From Pseudomonadota bacterium (lineage in GTDB: Bacteria > Pseudomonadota > Alphaproteobacteria > Rhizobiales > Rhizobiaceae), in contig JAEWPB010000058.1 of assembly GCA_023399465.1 (NCBI GenBank), positions 26,237 through 90,236 on the forward strand: a stretch of DNA of 64,000 nt, in the 5' to 3' direction. Under the pieces are notes generated by a model, which searched no databases, was not told the DNA's origin, and saw only the letters and a list, made by a program, of their open reading frames with translations. This document shows, piece by piece, positions 27,901 through 34,960 of the stretch. Numbering within the stretch: the stretch's first letter is position 1; each line of letters starts with the position of its first letter. The translations under genes were made by a program, and so were the position numbers.

Positions 27901-29726
27901 TGACCGCCAAGGGCAAGGCGACGGATCCGACCATCGGCTTCGATCTCGCGCTGGCCCGGGGCGCCGTTCGCCAAACCCGCGACGCCGGCGCCCTCGACGT
28001 CAAGGCGAAAGGCCAGTTCGTGGCCAGCACCCTGAAGTTCGATGCCACGGTCAGCGGTCGCGGCGGCCTTTCGCTGACCGGCGACGGAACGGTTTCCGTT
28101 GCCAAGGTCGCTACCAACTCCGTGCTCGACATCAAGGCGCGGGTTGCCAATCTGCCGGCGAGCGTTGCCAACGGCTTCGTTCCCGGGCTCGCCGCCGAGG
28201 GCACGATCACGGGCAACGTGACGGCCAAGGGCAGGATCACCGAACCCGCCGTCGATTTCGACCTCGCATGGGCAAAGGCAGTCGTGAGCCAGACCCGCTC
28301 CGCCGGTCTTCCCCCGCTCGAAATCAAGGCGAAGGGCAATCTCGCGGCAAATGTGTTGAAGATCGACGCCAACGTCACCGGCCCGAACAGTCTGGCGCTT
28401 ACGGGCGGCGGCACCCTCGCCCTTGCCGGCAACAAGGCGATCAACATGCGCTTTACCGGTGGGCTGCCCTTCGCAGTTCTCTCCGGGCAACTCGCCGGCC
28501 AAGGGCTGACGGCAGATGGCACCGCCAGGATCGACCTCAACGTTGGCGGAACCACCGCCGCGCCGGCGATCACCGGCAATGTCACCACCGACAGGGCCAA
28601 GCTCACCGACGTGCGCCGCAACCTGGCGCTCAACGACCTCGCCGCCACCGTGAACTTCGACCGCAACCGCGCGACGATTTCGCGTCTTTCCGCGAAACTG
28701 TCGTCCGGCGGCACGCTTTCCGGATCGGGCAGCGTCGGCATTGCCCCCGGCAGCGGATTTCCTGCCGACATCACGCTGACGCTCACCAAGGCCAACTATG
28801 TCGACGGAACGCTGTTCTCGGCGCTGACCGATGGCACGCTGACGCTGAAGGGGCCGTTGCTGACGGCGCCCGTTCTCGGCGGGTCGCTGAAGATAGCCAA
28901 GGCATCGATCAACATTCCCGAGCGGCTGCCCGCCTCACTTTCGGAAATCGACATCAAGCACCGCAATGCCCCGGCTCGGGTAACGGCGCAACTGAAGGAC
29001 ACGACCGCGGAGCGGCGCGGTACCAGTTCGTCGCCCATTGGCCTCGACCTGACCATCAGCGCCCCCTCGCAAATCTTCGTGCGCGGCCGCGGGATCGACG
29101 CCGAACTGGGCGGCAAGCTGACGGTTCGCGGCACCGCCGCCGCACCGATCGTCTCCGGCGGCTTCGAGATGCGCCGTGGCCGCATGGTCATCCTCAATCG
29201 CCGCCTCGACTTCACCAGCGGCCGCATCACCTTCAGCGGTGACCTGACGCCGATGCTCGACATGAATGCCTCATCGACGGTCGGATCCACCACCATCACC
29301 GTCAGCGTTACCGGACTTGCGAACGACCCGAAGGTGACGTTCTCCTCCTCGCCGGCACTGCCGCAGGACGAAGTGCTGGCGCAGTTGATCTTCGGCCAGT
29401 CGATGTCGAAGCTTTCGGCGTTGCAGATCGCTCAGCTTGCCGATGCCGCGAGCCAGCTCGCCGGCGGTCGCTCGACCTCGCTGTTCCAGAGCCTGCGCAG
29501 CAACCTCGGCATCGACGACCTCGACATTTCCACCGACGAGAAGGGCCGGGCCAAGGTCTCGGCCGGAAAGTACCTCAACGACCGCACCTACTTTGAACTG
29601 CAGGGGGGTGATTCCGGCGGCAAGGCGATCATCAACCTTGACGTCGGTCGCGGCGTGAAGCTGCGCGGCGAAGCCGGTGCGAACGGTTCCGGCGCCGCGG
29701 GTATTTTCTACGAGAAGGAATACTGA
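24921..29726 (+). CDS. tamB: Translocation and assembly module inner membrane protein TamB
   Basis: A 1601-residue AsmA-like bridge protein. One N-terminal membrane helix (LIGYALVTLLIAILGAVLVFG) anchors it in the inner membrane; the rest is a very long periplasmic beta-taco ending in the conserved TamB/DUF490 domain (about residues 1270-1601), with RRGRMVILNRRLDFTSGRI and LAQLIFGQSMSKLSALQI. Its C terminus docks on TamA. Residues 867-1180 hold three copies of a 106-residue unit that are also tandem at DNA level. It is co-transcribed with tamA. It is longer than E. coli TamB (about 1260 residues), partly because of this repeat. The stop is followed within 45 bp by a convergent regulator gene. 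Confidence 0.94.
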   Translation: MNILIRIVEWARRLIGYALVTLLIAILGAVLVFGFAPFGARIAADQIARMISTPEQTITITDPQGLLTGKLRVGAITVADSKGVYAEVRDLAVDWSPLSLLDGTFNAQRISAGTIEVLRAPVREKDSKPAGASSGFNLPVAVDIAQISAPDIRLGSELAGRAFELAAEGRARATKERVELALTANGLDQPEARASADILFAPAENRLTLNTVIAEPQGGLLARLLQLPGEPAIKIDLDGQGPLSDWTGKLVADVDGQPVLSVDGRHQMPGTGVHRIDLKGGGTLDTLLPPNLRPLFAGDTSINVALTVNDNGSLSIESGDVRTGSFLLAASGNFNPAGGNNLKANLLGTSGPVDFRWPMTGGEVRLLIDSVDLSLSGDAGATALDLTAALQAVETPDGRFGDIHLSARSDSFDLSRRSGPVNAELAVEQTAFTDPDLERAIRGPLKLVAPLKVSPTEIAFDKATLESGSIGGTVTGRYDLPATTLTSDFKLFAVPDALPEAVAAKFDDTIAITGKISAIVDGPVDLSDFSLKSTTLDAAGNIAMADGNVKADLSGRVLQLGRLLDNATGKADFNLAASGPVNALAVKANATADRATLAGRELQALEISLDGTVSRAAPQATVKASGSLDGQKIDINADLVSSGGETRIPELVAIIGPNRLTGDLRFSRAFEPSGNLSFDLPNIGLIATLAGQNASGDLKGSLVLGSTDGRIGATIKATGSGIRRDDIVVSRPDIDLVIDDLKAVSASGTVRLAELASGANNVSDLAVDFTQTGNTTDFDLKASYDGAPLLVSGSAEAGAGATTVALRSFSATPRGIPVELKAPSSVTIKDGVATLSKLAIQTGPGSITVDGTAGQTLDIAATIADLPASLANTFVPDLGAEGAISGNITAKGSANDPDVTFDLAWAKAVVSQSRAAGAIDIKAKGQFAARTLKIDTSISGRDGLSLTGGGTVQVAQDPMNSNLDVTARITNLPASLANAFVPNLGAEGALSGNVTAKGKATDPTIGFDLALARGAVRQTRDAGALDVKAKGQFVASTLKFDATVSGRGGLSLTGDGTVSVAKVATNSVLDIKARVANLPASVANGFVPGLAAEGTITGNVTAKGRITEPAVDFDLAWAKAVVSQTRSAGLPPLEIKAKGNLAANVLKIDANVTGPNSLALTGGGTLALAGNKAINMRFTGGLPFAVLSGQLAGQGLTADGTARIDLNVGGTTAAPAITGNVTTDRAKLTDVRRNLALNDLAATVNFDRNRATISRLSAKLSSGGTLSGSGSVGIAPGSGFPADITLTLTKANYVDGTLFSALTDGTLTLKGPLLTAPVLGGSLKIAKASINIPERLPASLSEIDIKHRNAPARVTAQLKDTTAERRGTSSSPIGLDLTISAPSQIFVRGRGIDAELGGKLTVRGTAAAPIVSGGFEMRRGRMVILNRRLDFTSGRITFSGDLTPMLDMNASSTVGSTTITVSVTGLANDPKVTFSSSPALPQDEVLAQLIFGQSMSKLSALQIAQLADAASQLAGGRSTSLFQSLRSNLGIDDLDISTDEKGRAKVSAGKYLNDRTYFELQGGDSGGKAIINLDVGRGVKLRGEAGANGSGAAGIFYEKEY
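27519..28472 (+). repeat. Three 318-bp in-frame tandem repeats within tamB
   Basis: Units begin at 27519, 27837 and 28155, each 318 bp (106 codons), each starting with codons for PAS(L/V)AN(T/A/G)FVP and sharing GNxTAKG, FDLA, KAKG and LTGGG/LTGDG blocks. Protein identity between copies is high but DNA has drifted, so the duplications are not recent. The last copy diverges toward its end. Confidence 0.85.
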
Positions 29727-29767
29727 GGAGGCCGCATCGGCCGGTTGCTCGGCCGCGCCCGCCCCGG

Positions 29768-30196
29768 CTAGAAGCTCGACTTGCTTGACCGCAGCAGGAT
29801 GTTGGTTTCGGTCGAGTTGATCCCCTCGATCAGGCGGATTCGGCGAAGCGTTTCGTCGAACGTGCCGAGATCGCGATCCTCGAGTTCGGCAATCAGGTCC
29901 CAGCGCCCGTTGGTGCTGTGGAGCGCCCGCACCTGCGGCATGCCGCGCAACTGCTCGGCAACCCTGTCGGCCATCTTTCCAAGCACCTCGATCAGGATGA
30001 TCGCTCGCACCCCGGCGGCACGGATTTCGTGGCCGGTCCTGATCGTGAAGGCGGCAATCGTGCCGTTCCCCACCAGACGGTCGATGCGGGCAGCGACCGT
30101 TGCCCGCGAAGCCCCGGTCATGGCCGCCAGCGACGAAACCGGGATTCGGGCATTGTTGCGCAACGCGCTGAGCAAATCGCGGTCAAGGTCGTCCAT
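29768..30196 (-). CDS. Lrp/AsnC family transcriptional regulator
   Basis: A 142-residue regulator with an N-terminal winged helix (LDRDLLSALRNNARIPVSSLAAMTGASRATVAARI) and a C-terminal RAM ligand-binding domain (RAIILIEVLG, MPQVRALHSTNGRWDLIAEL). Lrp-type proteins form octamers that respond to amino acids. The ATG at 30196 gives the family N terminus MDDLDRDLL; the frame stays open upstream but runs through the promoter region. It is divergent from arginase and ornithine aminotransferase, so it probably controls arginine or ornithine catabolism, as PutR/OruR-like regulators do in other bacteria. This role is inferred from position and from the inverted repeat in the shared promoter region. 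Confidence 0.9.
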   Translation of the reverse strand: MDDLDRDLLSALRNNARIPVSSLAAMTGASRATVAARIDRLVGNGTIAAFTIRTGHEIRAAGVRAIILIEVLGKMADRVAEQLRGMPQVRALHSTNGRWDLIAELEDRDLGTFDETLRRIRLIEGINSTETNILLRSSKSSF

Positions 30197-30207
30197 CACG
30201 TACCAAC

Positions 30208-30257
30208 TTGTCAAAAGCCTCTTACCAATTTGCGCAAGATCGCATTTCTTTTGACAA
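30208..30257. promoter_or_regulatory. Inverted repeat between lrp-like gene and arginase
   Basis: TTGTCAAAAG (30208-30217) and CTTTTGACAA (30248-30257) are exact inverted copies 40 bp apart. A TTGCGCAA palindrome (30230-30237) sits almost at their midpoint. The array fills the shared 134-bp promoter region and is a good candidate site for the neighbouring Lrp-like protein; binding is inference. Confidence 0.55.
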
Positions 30258-30330
30258 TTTTCCACCTTTTTGCCGCCATCGGAGCGCCCGATAATGGACG
30301 TAGAATTGCCCATCCAAAGGAACTCCGGAT

Positions 30331-31266
30331 ATGCACACGCAATCGACCGCCATCACATTGATCGGCGTGCCGCTGGAAGAAGGCTCCGGTCGGCGGGGCT
30401 GCGCCATGGGACCGGCCGCACTGCGCATTGCCGGCATTCAGGAGACCCTTGTCGAACTCGGCCATGTGGTCGAGGACAGCGGCGACCTTCGCCCTGAACC
30501 GGCCAGCGACGTCGCCGCGGATCCGTCCGCCCGGAATCTGCCGGTCGTTGCCGCCTTCGCACGCGCCCTTGAAGAGCGCACCTATCGGGTGGCCGCATCC
30601 GGCAGCCTGCCGCTCATTCTCGGCGGCGATCATGCGCTGGCGATGGGCAGCGTTTCTGGCATGGCGCGGTATGCTGCCGAAGTCGGCCGCCCGCTCTTCG
30701 TGCTCTGGCTCGACGCGCATGCAGACTTCAATTCGCCGGAAACGTCCCCCTCCGGCAATATCCACGGCATGCCTGTCGCCTATTTCTGCGGCCTGGCGAA
30801 CATTGGAGGCATCCTGCCAGCAGAGCGGCCGCTGGTCGACCCGACCCGCGTCTTCCAGATCGGGATCCGCTCCGTCGACCCGATCGAGCGCGAGCTGATC
30901 GCCACGCACGGCGTCAACGTCTTCGACATGCGCTCGATCGACGAGCAGGGCGTCGGCGCGATCATGCGGCATGTGATCAGGACGGTGAAGGAGGCGAACG
31001 GCCTCCTGCATGTCAGCCTCGATGTCGATTTCCTCGATCCCGATGTCGCCCCGGGTGTTGGAACCACCGTACCGGGTGGCGCGACCTTTCGCGAAGCCCA
31101 CCTGATCCTCGAAATGCTGTCCGACAGCGGTCTCGTTTCCTCGCTCGATCTGGTCGAGCTCAACCCGTTCCTCGATGATCGCGGCAAGAGCGCCCGTATC
31201 CTCGTCGATCTCACCGCAAGCATGTTCGGCCGCCGCATTCAGGACCGGCCGACCCGTGCCGCCTGA
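30331..31266 (+). CDS. rocF: Arginase
   Basis: A 311-residue binuclear manganese enzyme that hydrolyses L-arginine to ornithine and urea in the cytoplasm. The metal-binding blocks of the ureohydrolase family are complete and in order: [22 protein letters not shown], and [22 protein letters not shown] carries the conserved His of the substrate loop. Arginase is favoured over agmatinase by this loop and by the following ornithine aminotransferase gene, 22 bp downstream, which uses its product. AAGGAA precedes the ATG. It is divergent from an Lrp-type regulator. Rhizobial annotations also use the symbol arcB or argI for this gene. Confidence 0.93.
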   Translation: MHTQSTAITLIGVPLEEGSGRRGCAMGPAALRIAGIQETLVELGHVVEDSGDLRPEPASDVAADPSARNLPVVAAFARALEERTYRVAASGSLPLILGGDHALAMGSVSGMARYAAEVGRPLFVLWLDAHADFNSPETSPSGNIHGMPVAYFCGLANIGGILPAERPLVDPTRVFQIGIRSVDPIERELIATHGVNVFDMRSIDEQGVGAIMRHVIRTVKEANGLLHVSLDVDFLDPDVAPGVGTTVPGGATFREAHLILEMLSDSGLVSSLDLVELNPFLDDRGKSARILVDLTASMFGRRIQDRPTRAA

Positions 31267-31288
31267 TGCCCATTCCGGAGACATGCCC

Positions 31289-32494
31289 ATGAGCGAAGCC
31301 GCCGACCTCATTGCCACCGAACAGAAACTCGGTGCCCACAACTACAAGCCACTCGATGTCGTGCTGACGCGTGGCGAGGGCGTACATGTGTGGGACACCG
31401 ACGGCAATCGCTACCTCGATTGCTTGTCAGCCTATTCGGCGGTCAATCAGGGACACTGCCATCCGAGGATCCTCGCCGCCATGGTCGAACAGGCAGGCAA
31501 GCTGACGCTGACGTCGCGCGCCTTCCGCAACGACCAGCTGGCCCACCTCTATGAGGAACTGGCCGCGCTGACCGGATCGCACAAGATCCTGCCGATGAAC
31601 TCCGGCGCCGAAGCGGTGGAGACGGCGATCAAGGCCGTGCGCAAATGGGGCTACGAGGTCAAGGGCGTTGCCGAGAACCAGGCGGAGATTATCGTCTGCC
31701 GTGACAATTTCCACGGCCGTACCCTCAGCATCATCAGCTTCTCGACCGATCCCGACGCCCGCGCCGGCTTCGGTCCCTACACCCCGGGTTTCCGCATCGT
31801 GCCCTTCGGCGACATCGACGCCTTCAAGGCGGCGATCACCCCGAACACCGTTGCGGCGCTGATCGAGCCGATCCAGGGCGAGGCCGGGGTGATCATTCCG
31901 CCGGCTGGCTATCTCGCCGGCGTGCGCGAACTCTGCACCGACAACAATGTCACGCTGATCCTCGACGAGATCCAGACCGGTCTCGGACGCACCGGCAAGC
32001 TGCTGGCGGAAGAGCATGAAGGCATCGAGGCCGACGTGACGCTGATCGGCAAGGCGCTTTCCGGCGGCTTCTACCCAGTCTCGGCGGTACTTTCGAACTC
32101 CGAAGTGCTCGGTGTGCTGCAGCCCGGCCAGCATGGCTCGACCTTTGGCGGCAATCCGCTTGCCTGCGCCGTCGCCCGCATGGCGCTCAAGGTGCTGGTC
32201 GAAGAGGACATGATCGGCAATTCCGAGCGCATGGGCGCCTATTTCCTCGAAGGCCTGCGCTCGATCCGCTCCAACATCGTCAAGGAAGTGCGCGGCCGCG
32301 GGCTGATGCTGGCGGTCGAGCTGGTCCCGGAAGCAGGCGGTGCGCGCAAATACTGCTACGCGATGAAGGATCTCGGCATCCTTGCCAAGGACACCCATGT
32401 CGACACCATCCGCCTGGCGCCGCCGCTGGTGATCACCCGTGACCAGGTCGACTGGGCGCTGGAACGGATCGCCAAGGTATTGGCGACCGCCTGA
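31289..32494 (+). CDS. rocD: Ornithine--oxo-acid aminotransferase
   Basis: A 401-residue class III aminotransferase that converts ornithine and 2-oxoglutarate to glutamate 5-semialdehyde and glutamate. Motifs: [30 protein letters not shown] with the PLP aspartate, and [12 protein letters not shown] with the PLP lysine at 255; [11 protein letters not shown] follows. [13 protein letters not shown] at the N terminus is typical of ornithine aminotransferase rather than acetylornithine aminotransferase. The ATG at 31289 is 8 bases after GGAG; another ATG two codons upstream is too close to it. It is co-transcribed with arginase, which supplies ornithine. Confidence 0.94.
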   Translation: MSEAADLIATEQKLGAHNYKPLDVVLTRGEGVHVWDTDGNRYLDCLSAYSAVNQGHCHPRILAAMVEQAGKLTLTSRAFRNDQLAHLYEELAALTGSHKILPMNSGAEAVETAIKAVRKWGYEVKGVAENQAEIIVCRDNFHGRTLSIISFSTDPDARAGFGPYTPGFRIVPFGDIDAFKAAITPNTVAALIEPIQGEAGVIIPPAGYLAGVRELCTDNNVTLILDEIQTGLGRTGKLLAEEHEGIEADVTLIGKALSGGFYPVSAVLSNSEVLGVLQPGQHGSTFGGNPLACAVARMALKVLVEEDMIGNSERMGAYFLEGLRSIRSNIVKEVRGRGLMLAVELVPEAGGARKYCYAMKDLGILAKDTHVDTIRLAPPLVITRDQVDWALERIAKVLATA

Positions 32495-32682
32495 GGCTCT
32501 TGCAGATGCGTGCGCTACCGGCGCCCGCATCAAATCGCCAGCCGATTTAGAAATGGGCAACACTCTTTCCCTACATTGTGGGTCAATCGCGGCATGACTG
32601 CCGTAAAGTGCAATTCGGGGACAGGTATTGCGGCGTGGCAACGCCGGCTCCTGCCGCACAACTGACAGTTGGGAGAACGCCC

Positions 32683-33165
32683 ATGGCGACCACGATGAAT
32701 GCCACCGGCTTTGGTGCCGAAACCCTCGAAATCATCGCCTTCCGCCTGCATGAGCAGGAGTTCTGCGTCAAGACGACCACGATCCGCGAAATCCGCGGCT
32801 GGGCGCCCTCGACGCCGATCCCGCACGCGCCTGCCGACGTGATCGGCGTGATGAACCTGCGCGGGTCGGTCATCCCGATCATCGATCTCGCATACAAGCT
32901 CGGCATGAAGTCGACGGTCGCCAACGAGCGTAGCGCCATCGTCGTCGCCGAAGTCCACAACATGGTCGTCGGCATGCTGGTCGACCGCGTTTCCGACATC
33001 CTGACCATCCCCGCAGTCCAGGTACAGCCCGTGCCTGACGTCACCGCTTCCTTCGACAAGTCGTTTGCGGAAGGCATCATCGCAACCGAAAACGGCATGA
33101 TCTGCTTCCTCAATCTTTCCAAGATGTTCAAGGGCAGCGATCTCGAGGAACTGGCCGCCGCGTAA
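32683..33165 (+). CDS. cheW: Chemotaxis coupling protein CheW
   Basis: A 160-residue protein made of one CheW SH3-like domain: EIIAFRLHEQEFCVKTTTIREI, VIGVMNLRGSVIPIIDL (the NLRG turn is the family hallmark), and VGMLVDRVSDIL. CheW links methyl-accepting chemoreceptors to the CheA kinase. No cheA, receptor or cheY lies in the window, so it is a stand-alone copy outside a chemotaxis cluster. GGGAG lies 8 bases before the ATG at 32683; a longer upstream frame lacks such a site. The 188-bp gap before it holds no feature I can name. Being next to arginine catabolism may be chance. Confidence 0.92.
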   Translation: MATTMNATGFGAETLEIIAFRLHEQEFCVKTTTIREIRGWAPSTPIPHAPADVIGVMNLRGSVIPIIDLAYKLGMKSTVANERSAIVVAEVHNMVVGMLVDRVSDILTIPAVQVQPVPDVTASFDKSFAEGIIATENGMICFLNLSKMFKGSDLEELAAA

Positions 33166-33341
33166 TTGGCGGCCCACCCCTCGCCCGGGGGACAGGATTG
33201 AAATAACCGGGACACCCGTTATAAGTGCGGACGGAATCAGAAGGAGATTGATGCACAGAGACTTCGTGTGGAGCCGCTCGCAGCGGCACTCGTAGCGCCC
33301 TCGCCGGCGCTGTCTTTGTTGCTATTGTCTCCGGAGCAGTC

Positions 33342-33794
33342 ATGAAGAACATAGCTCATTCAATCCGCGCCTATGATGAGGCCGCGGACCTTCAAGCACT
33401 ATTGGCCATATGGTTCGACGCCTCGTTGCTGGCGCATGCTTTCATTGGCGAAGAGCACCTGCGCGCACAACGCGTTTTGGTCGAGGAAAAGTATCTCCCC
33501 AACGCCGAGAGCTGGGTAGCATGCCATGGGCAAACCCCCATCGGCTTCGTCAGCCTGCTGGGCAGCCACGTCGGCGGCCTGTTCGTTGCCCCCGACCATC
33601 AGGGACAGGGCATCGGGAGAGCTCTCATTGCTCACGCCCTGGCCTTGAGAGGTGAACTTCGGTTGAACGTCTACGTCAGGAATGCCAAAGCATTTTCGTT
33701 CTACAAGAGCCTTGGCTTTAGGGAACTGTCCAGACGGGGCGAGGATGACGAAGGCTTGCCATTCGAAATTGCCGAGTTGCAGCTGACAGCCTGA
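33342..33794 (+). CDS. GNAT family N-acetyltransferase
   Basis: A 150-residue acetyltransferase. The acetyl-CoA site is VGGLFVAPDHQGQGIGRALIAHAL (V-x5-Q-G-x-G-x-A type), with the C-terminal LNVYVRNAKAFSFYKSLGFRELSR strand-helix typical of the fold. Length is normal for a single-domain member. It resembles the YjaB branch of uncharacterised enzymes, so neither acceptor nor pathway can be stated. GGAG lies six bases before the ATG. A very short open frame with a strong ribosome site lies just in front (33251-33295). Convergent with the formate dehydrogenase genes. Confidence 0.88.
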   Translation: MKNIAHSIRAYDEAADLQALLAIWFDASLLAHAFIGEEHLRAQRVLVEEKYLPNAESWVACHGQTPIGFVSLLGSHVGGLFVAPDHQGQGIGRALIAHALALRGELRLNVYVRNAKAFSFYKSLGFRELSRRGEDDEGLPFEIAELQLTA

Positions 33795-33800
33795 AACTCC

Positions 33801-33827
33801 TGTGGGCGGCCGGCCAGGCTGCCCACA
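33801..33827. terminator. Possible hairpin between convergent GNAT and fdsD genes
   Basis: TGTGGGC (33801-33807) pairs with GCCCACA (33821-33827), extended inward by three pairs after one mismatch. No U-tract follows on either strand, so termination is uncertain. Confidence 0.35.
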
Positions 33828-33866
33828 CACCCTTCCGGCGGCAATTGCCCGTCTGGCTACCGGCGG

Positions 33867-34109
33867 TCAGACCGCTTCCGGCCGCTTGATCCTCTTCGCC
33901 GCCTCGAGGACGAGCGGGCTCAGGCCCGCGCCGCCGGCATCGATATGCTCGAACAACTGGCGGCGCATGCGCGGTTCCCAGAACTTGTTGATATGGGTCG
34001 CCACGCCCTGCGCCCGTTCCGCTTCCGGTTGGGAGGCGAAAAAGGTGGCGATCTGGTTTGCCATGCGCAGCAGCTTTTCATGGGTTCCAAGGCGTGTGTC
34101 ATGCGACAT
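33867..34109 (-). CDS. fdsD: Formate dehydrogenase delta subunit
   Basis: An 80-residue protein with the compact alpha-helical composition and KLLRMANQIATFFAS / VATHINKFWEPRMR blocks of the FdsD family. FdsD is a small accessory subunit of NAD-dependent molybdenum formate dehydrogenases; it helps assembly or activity of the FdsABG complex. The ATG at 34109 overlaps the end of fdhD by 11 bp, so translation is coupled. It is the last gene of the fdsG-fdsB-fdsA-fdhD-fdsD operon. An alternative TTG start three codons earlier is unnecessary. Confidence 0.88.
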   Translation of the reverse strand: MSHDTRLGTHEKLLRMANQIATFFASQPEAERAQGVATHINKFWEPRMRRQLFEHIDAGGAGLSPLVLEAAKRIKRPEAV

Positions 34110-34935
34110 CGGCGACAACTCCGGTCTGAATGCGGTCCGCGTGGGTGAAAATCTCGAACTCCTCGCCGCGCACCAGGGCGATAAGGGTCATGCCGGCCTC
34201 TTCGGCAGTGCGGATGGCGAGCGCCGTCGGCGCCGATATTGCGATGATGACGGGACTGCCGATCACCGCGGTCTTCTGCACCATCTCGACAGAGACGCGA
34301 CTGGTGACGACGACCGTACCTTCCGGTCCGCGGGTCCCGGCCCGGGCAGCGGCGCCGACGAGCTTGTCGAGCGCATTGTGCCGGCCGACATCCTCGCGCA
34401 CCGCGATCAGTCCTTTTCCCGGAACGTAGAAACCCGCGCCATGCACGGCGCGCGTCTCGATATGCAGCGGCTGGCGGCCATGCAGCAGGGCTACGGCCTC
34501 CACCACATCATGCTCCGACAATTTCAGCGGCGACGCCGAAACATCGGGCGTCACACGCACCGCCTGCTCGATCGATTCGATGCCGCAGAGCCCGCATCCG
34601 ACAGGCCCTGCCATGTGGCGGCGGCGCGCCGTCAGGGCGTCGTCTTGCGCGTCGCTGAGGGCGATCTGCAGATCGATGCCCTTGTCCTCGAGCACAACCT
34701 CAACGCCCTCGATCTGGTCGGGGCTGGTAATGATCCCTTCGGTCAGGCTGAAGCCGGCTGCGAAGTCCTCGAGATCGCCGGGCGTCGCCATCATCACCGC
34801 ATGCGTGGATCCGCGATAGGTGAAGGCGACCGGCACTTCCTCCGGCACGATCCGCTCGGCCTCCAGCAACTGCCCGCCCCGGCGGGCGAGTTCGGGAACC
34901 CTCGCCACAAGGGCCGTGGTTCGGAACGCGCTCAT
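34099..34935 (-). CDS. fdhD: Formate dehydrogenase sulfur-carrier accessory protein FdhD
   Basis: A 278-residue sulfurtransferase that passes sulfur from a cysteine desulfurase to the molybdenum cofactor of formate dehydrogenase; without it the enzyme is inactive. The signature cysteines are in CGLCGIES. Other family blocks are EVPVAFTYRG near the N terminus, FSLTEGII, and REDVGRHNALDKLVG, which contains the conserved nucleotide-contacting region. The ATG at 34935, 25 bp after the fdsA stop, is preferred over starts inside fdsA. It lies between the catalytic subunit and fdsD, the usual order in this operon type. Confidence 0.94.
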   Translation of the reverse strand: MSAFRTTALVARVPELARRGGQLLEAERIVPEEVPVAFTYRGSTHAVMMATPGDLEDFAAGFSLTEGIITSPDQIEGVEVVLEDKGIDLQIALSDAQDDALTARRRHMAGPVGCGLCGIESIEQAVRVTPDVSASPLKLSEHDVVEAVALLHGRQPLHIETRAVHGAGFYVPGKGLIAVREDVGRHNALDKLVGAAARAGTRGPEGTVVVTSRVSVEMVQKTAVIGSPVIIAISAPTALAIRTAEEAGMTLIALVRGEEFEIFTHADRIQTGVVADVA

Positions 34936-34960
34936 GGCTGCCACTCGGTCAAGATCGCCC

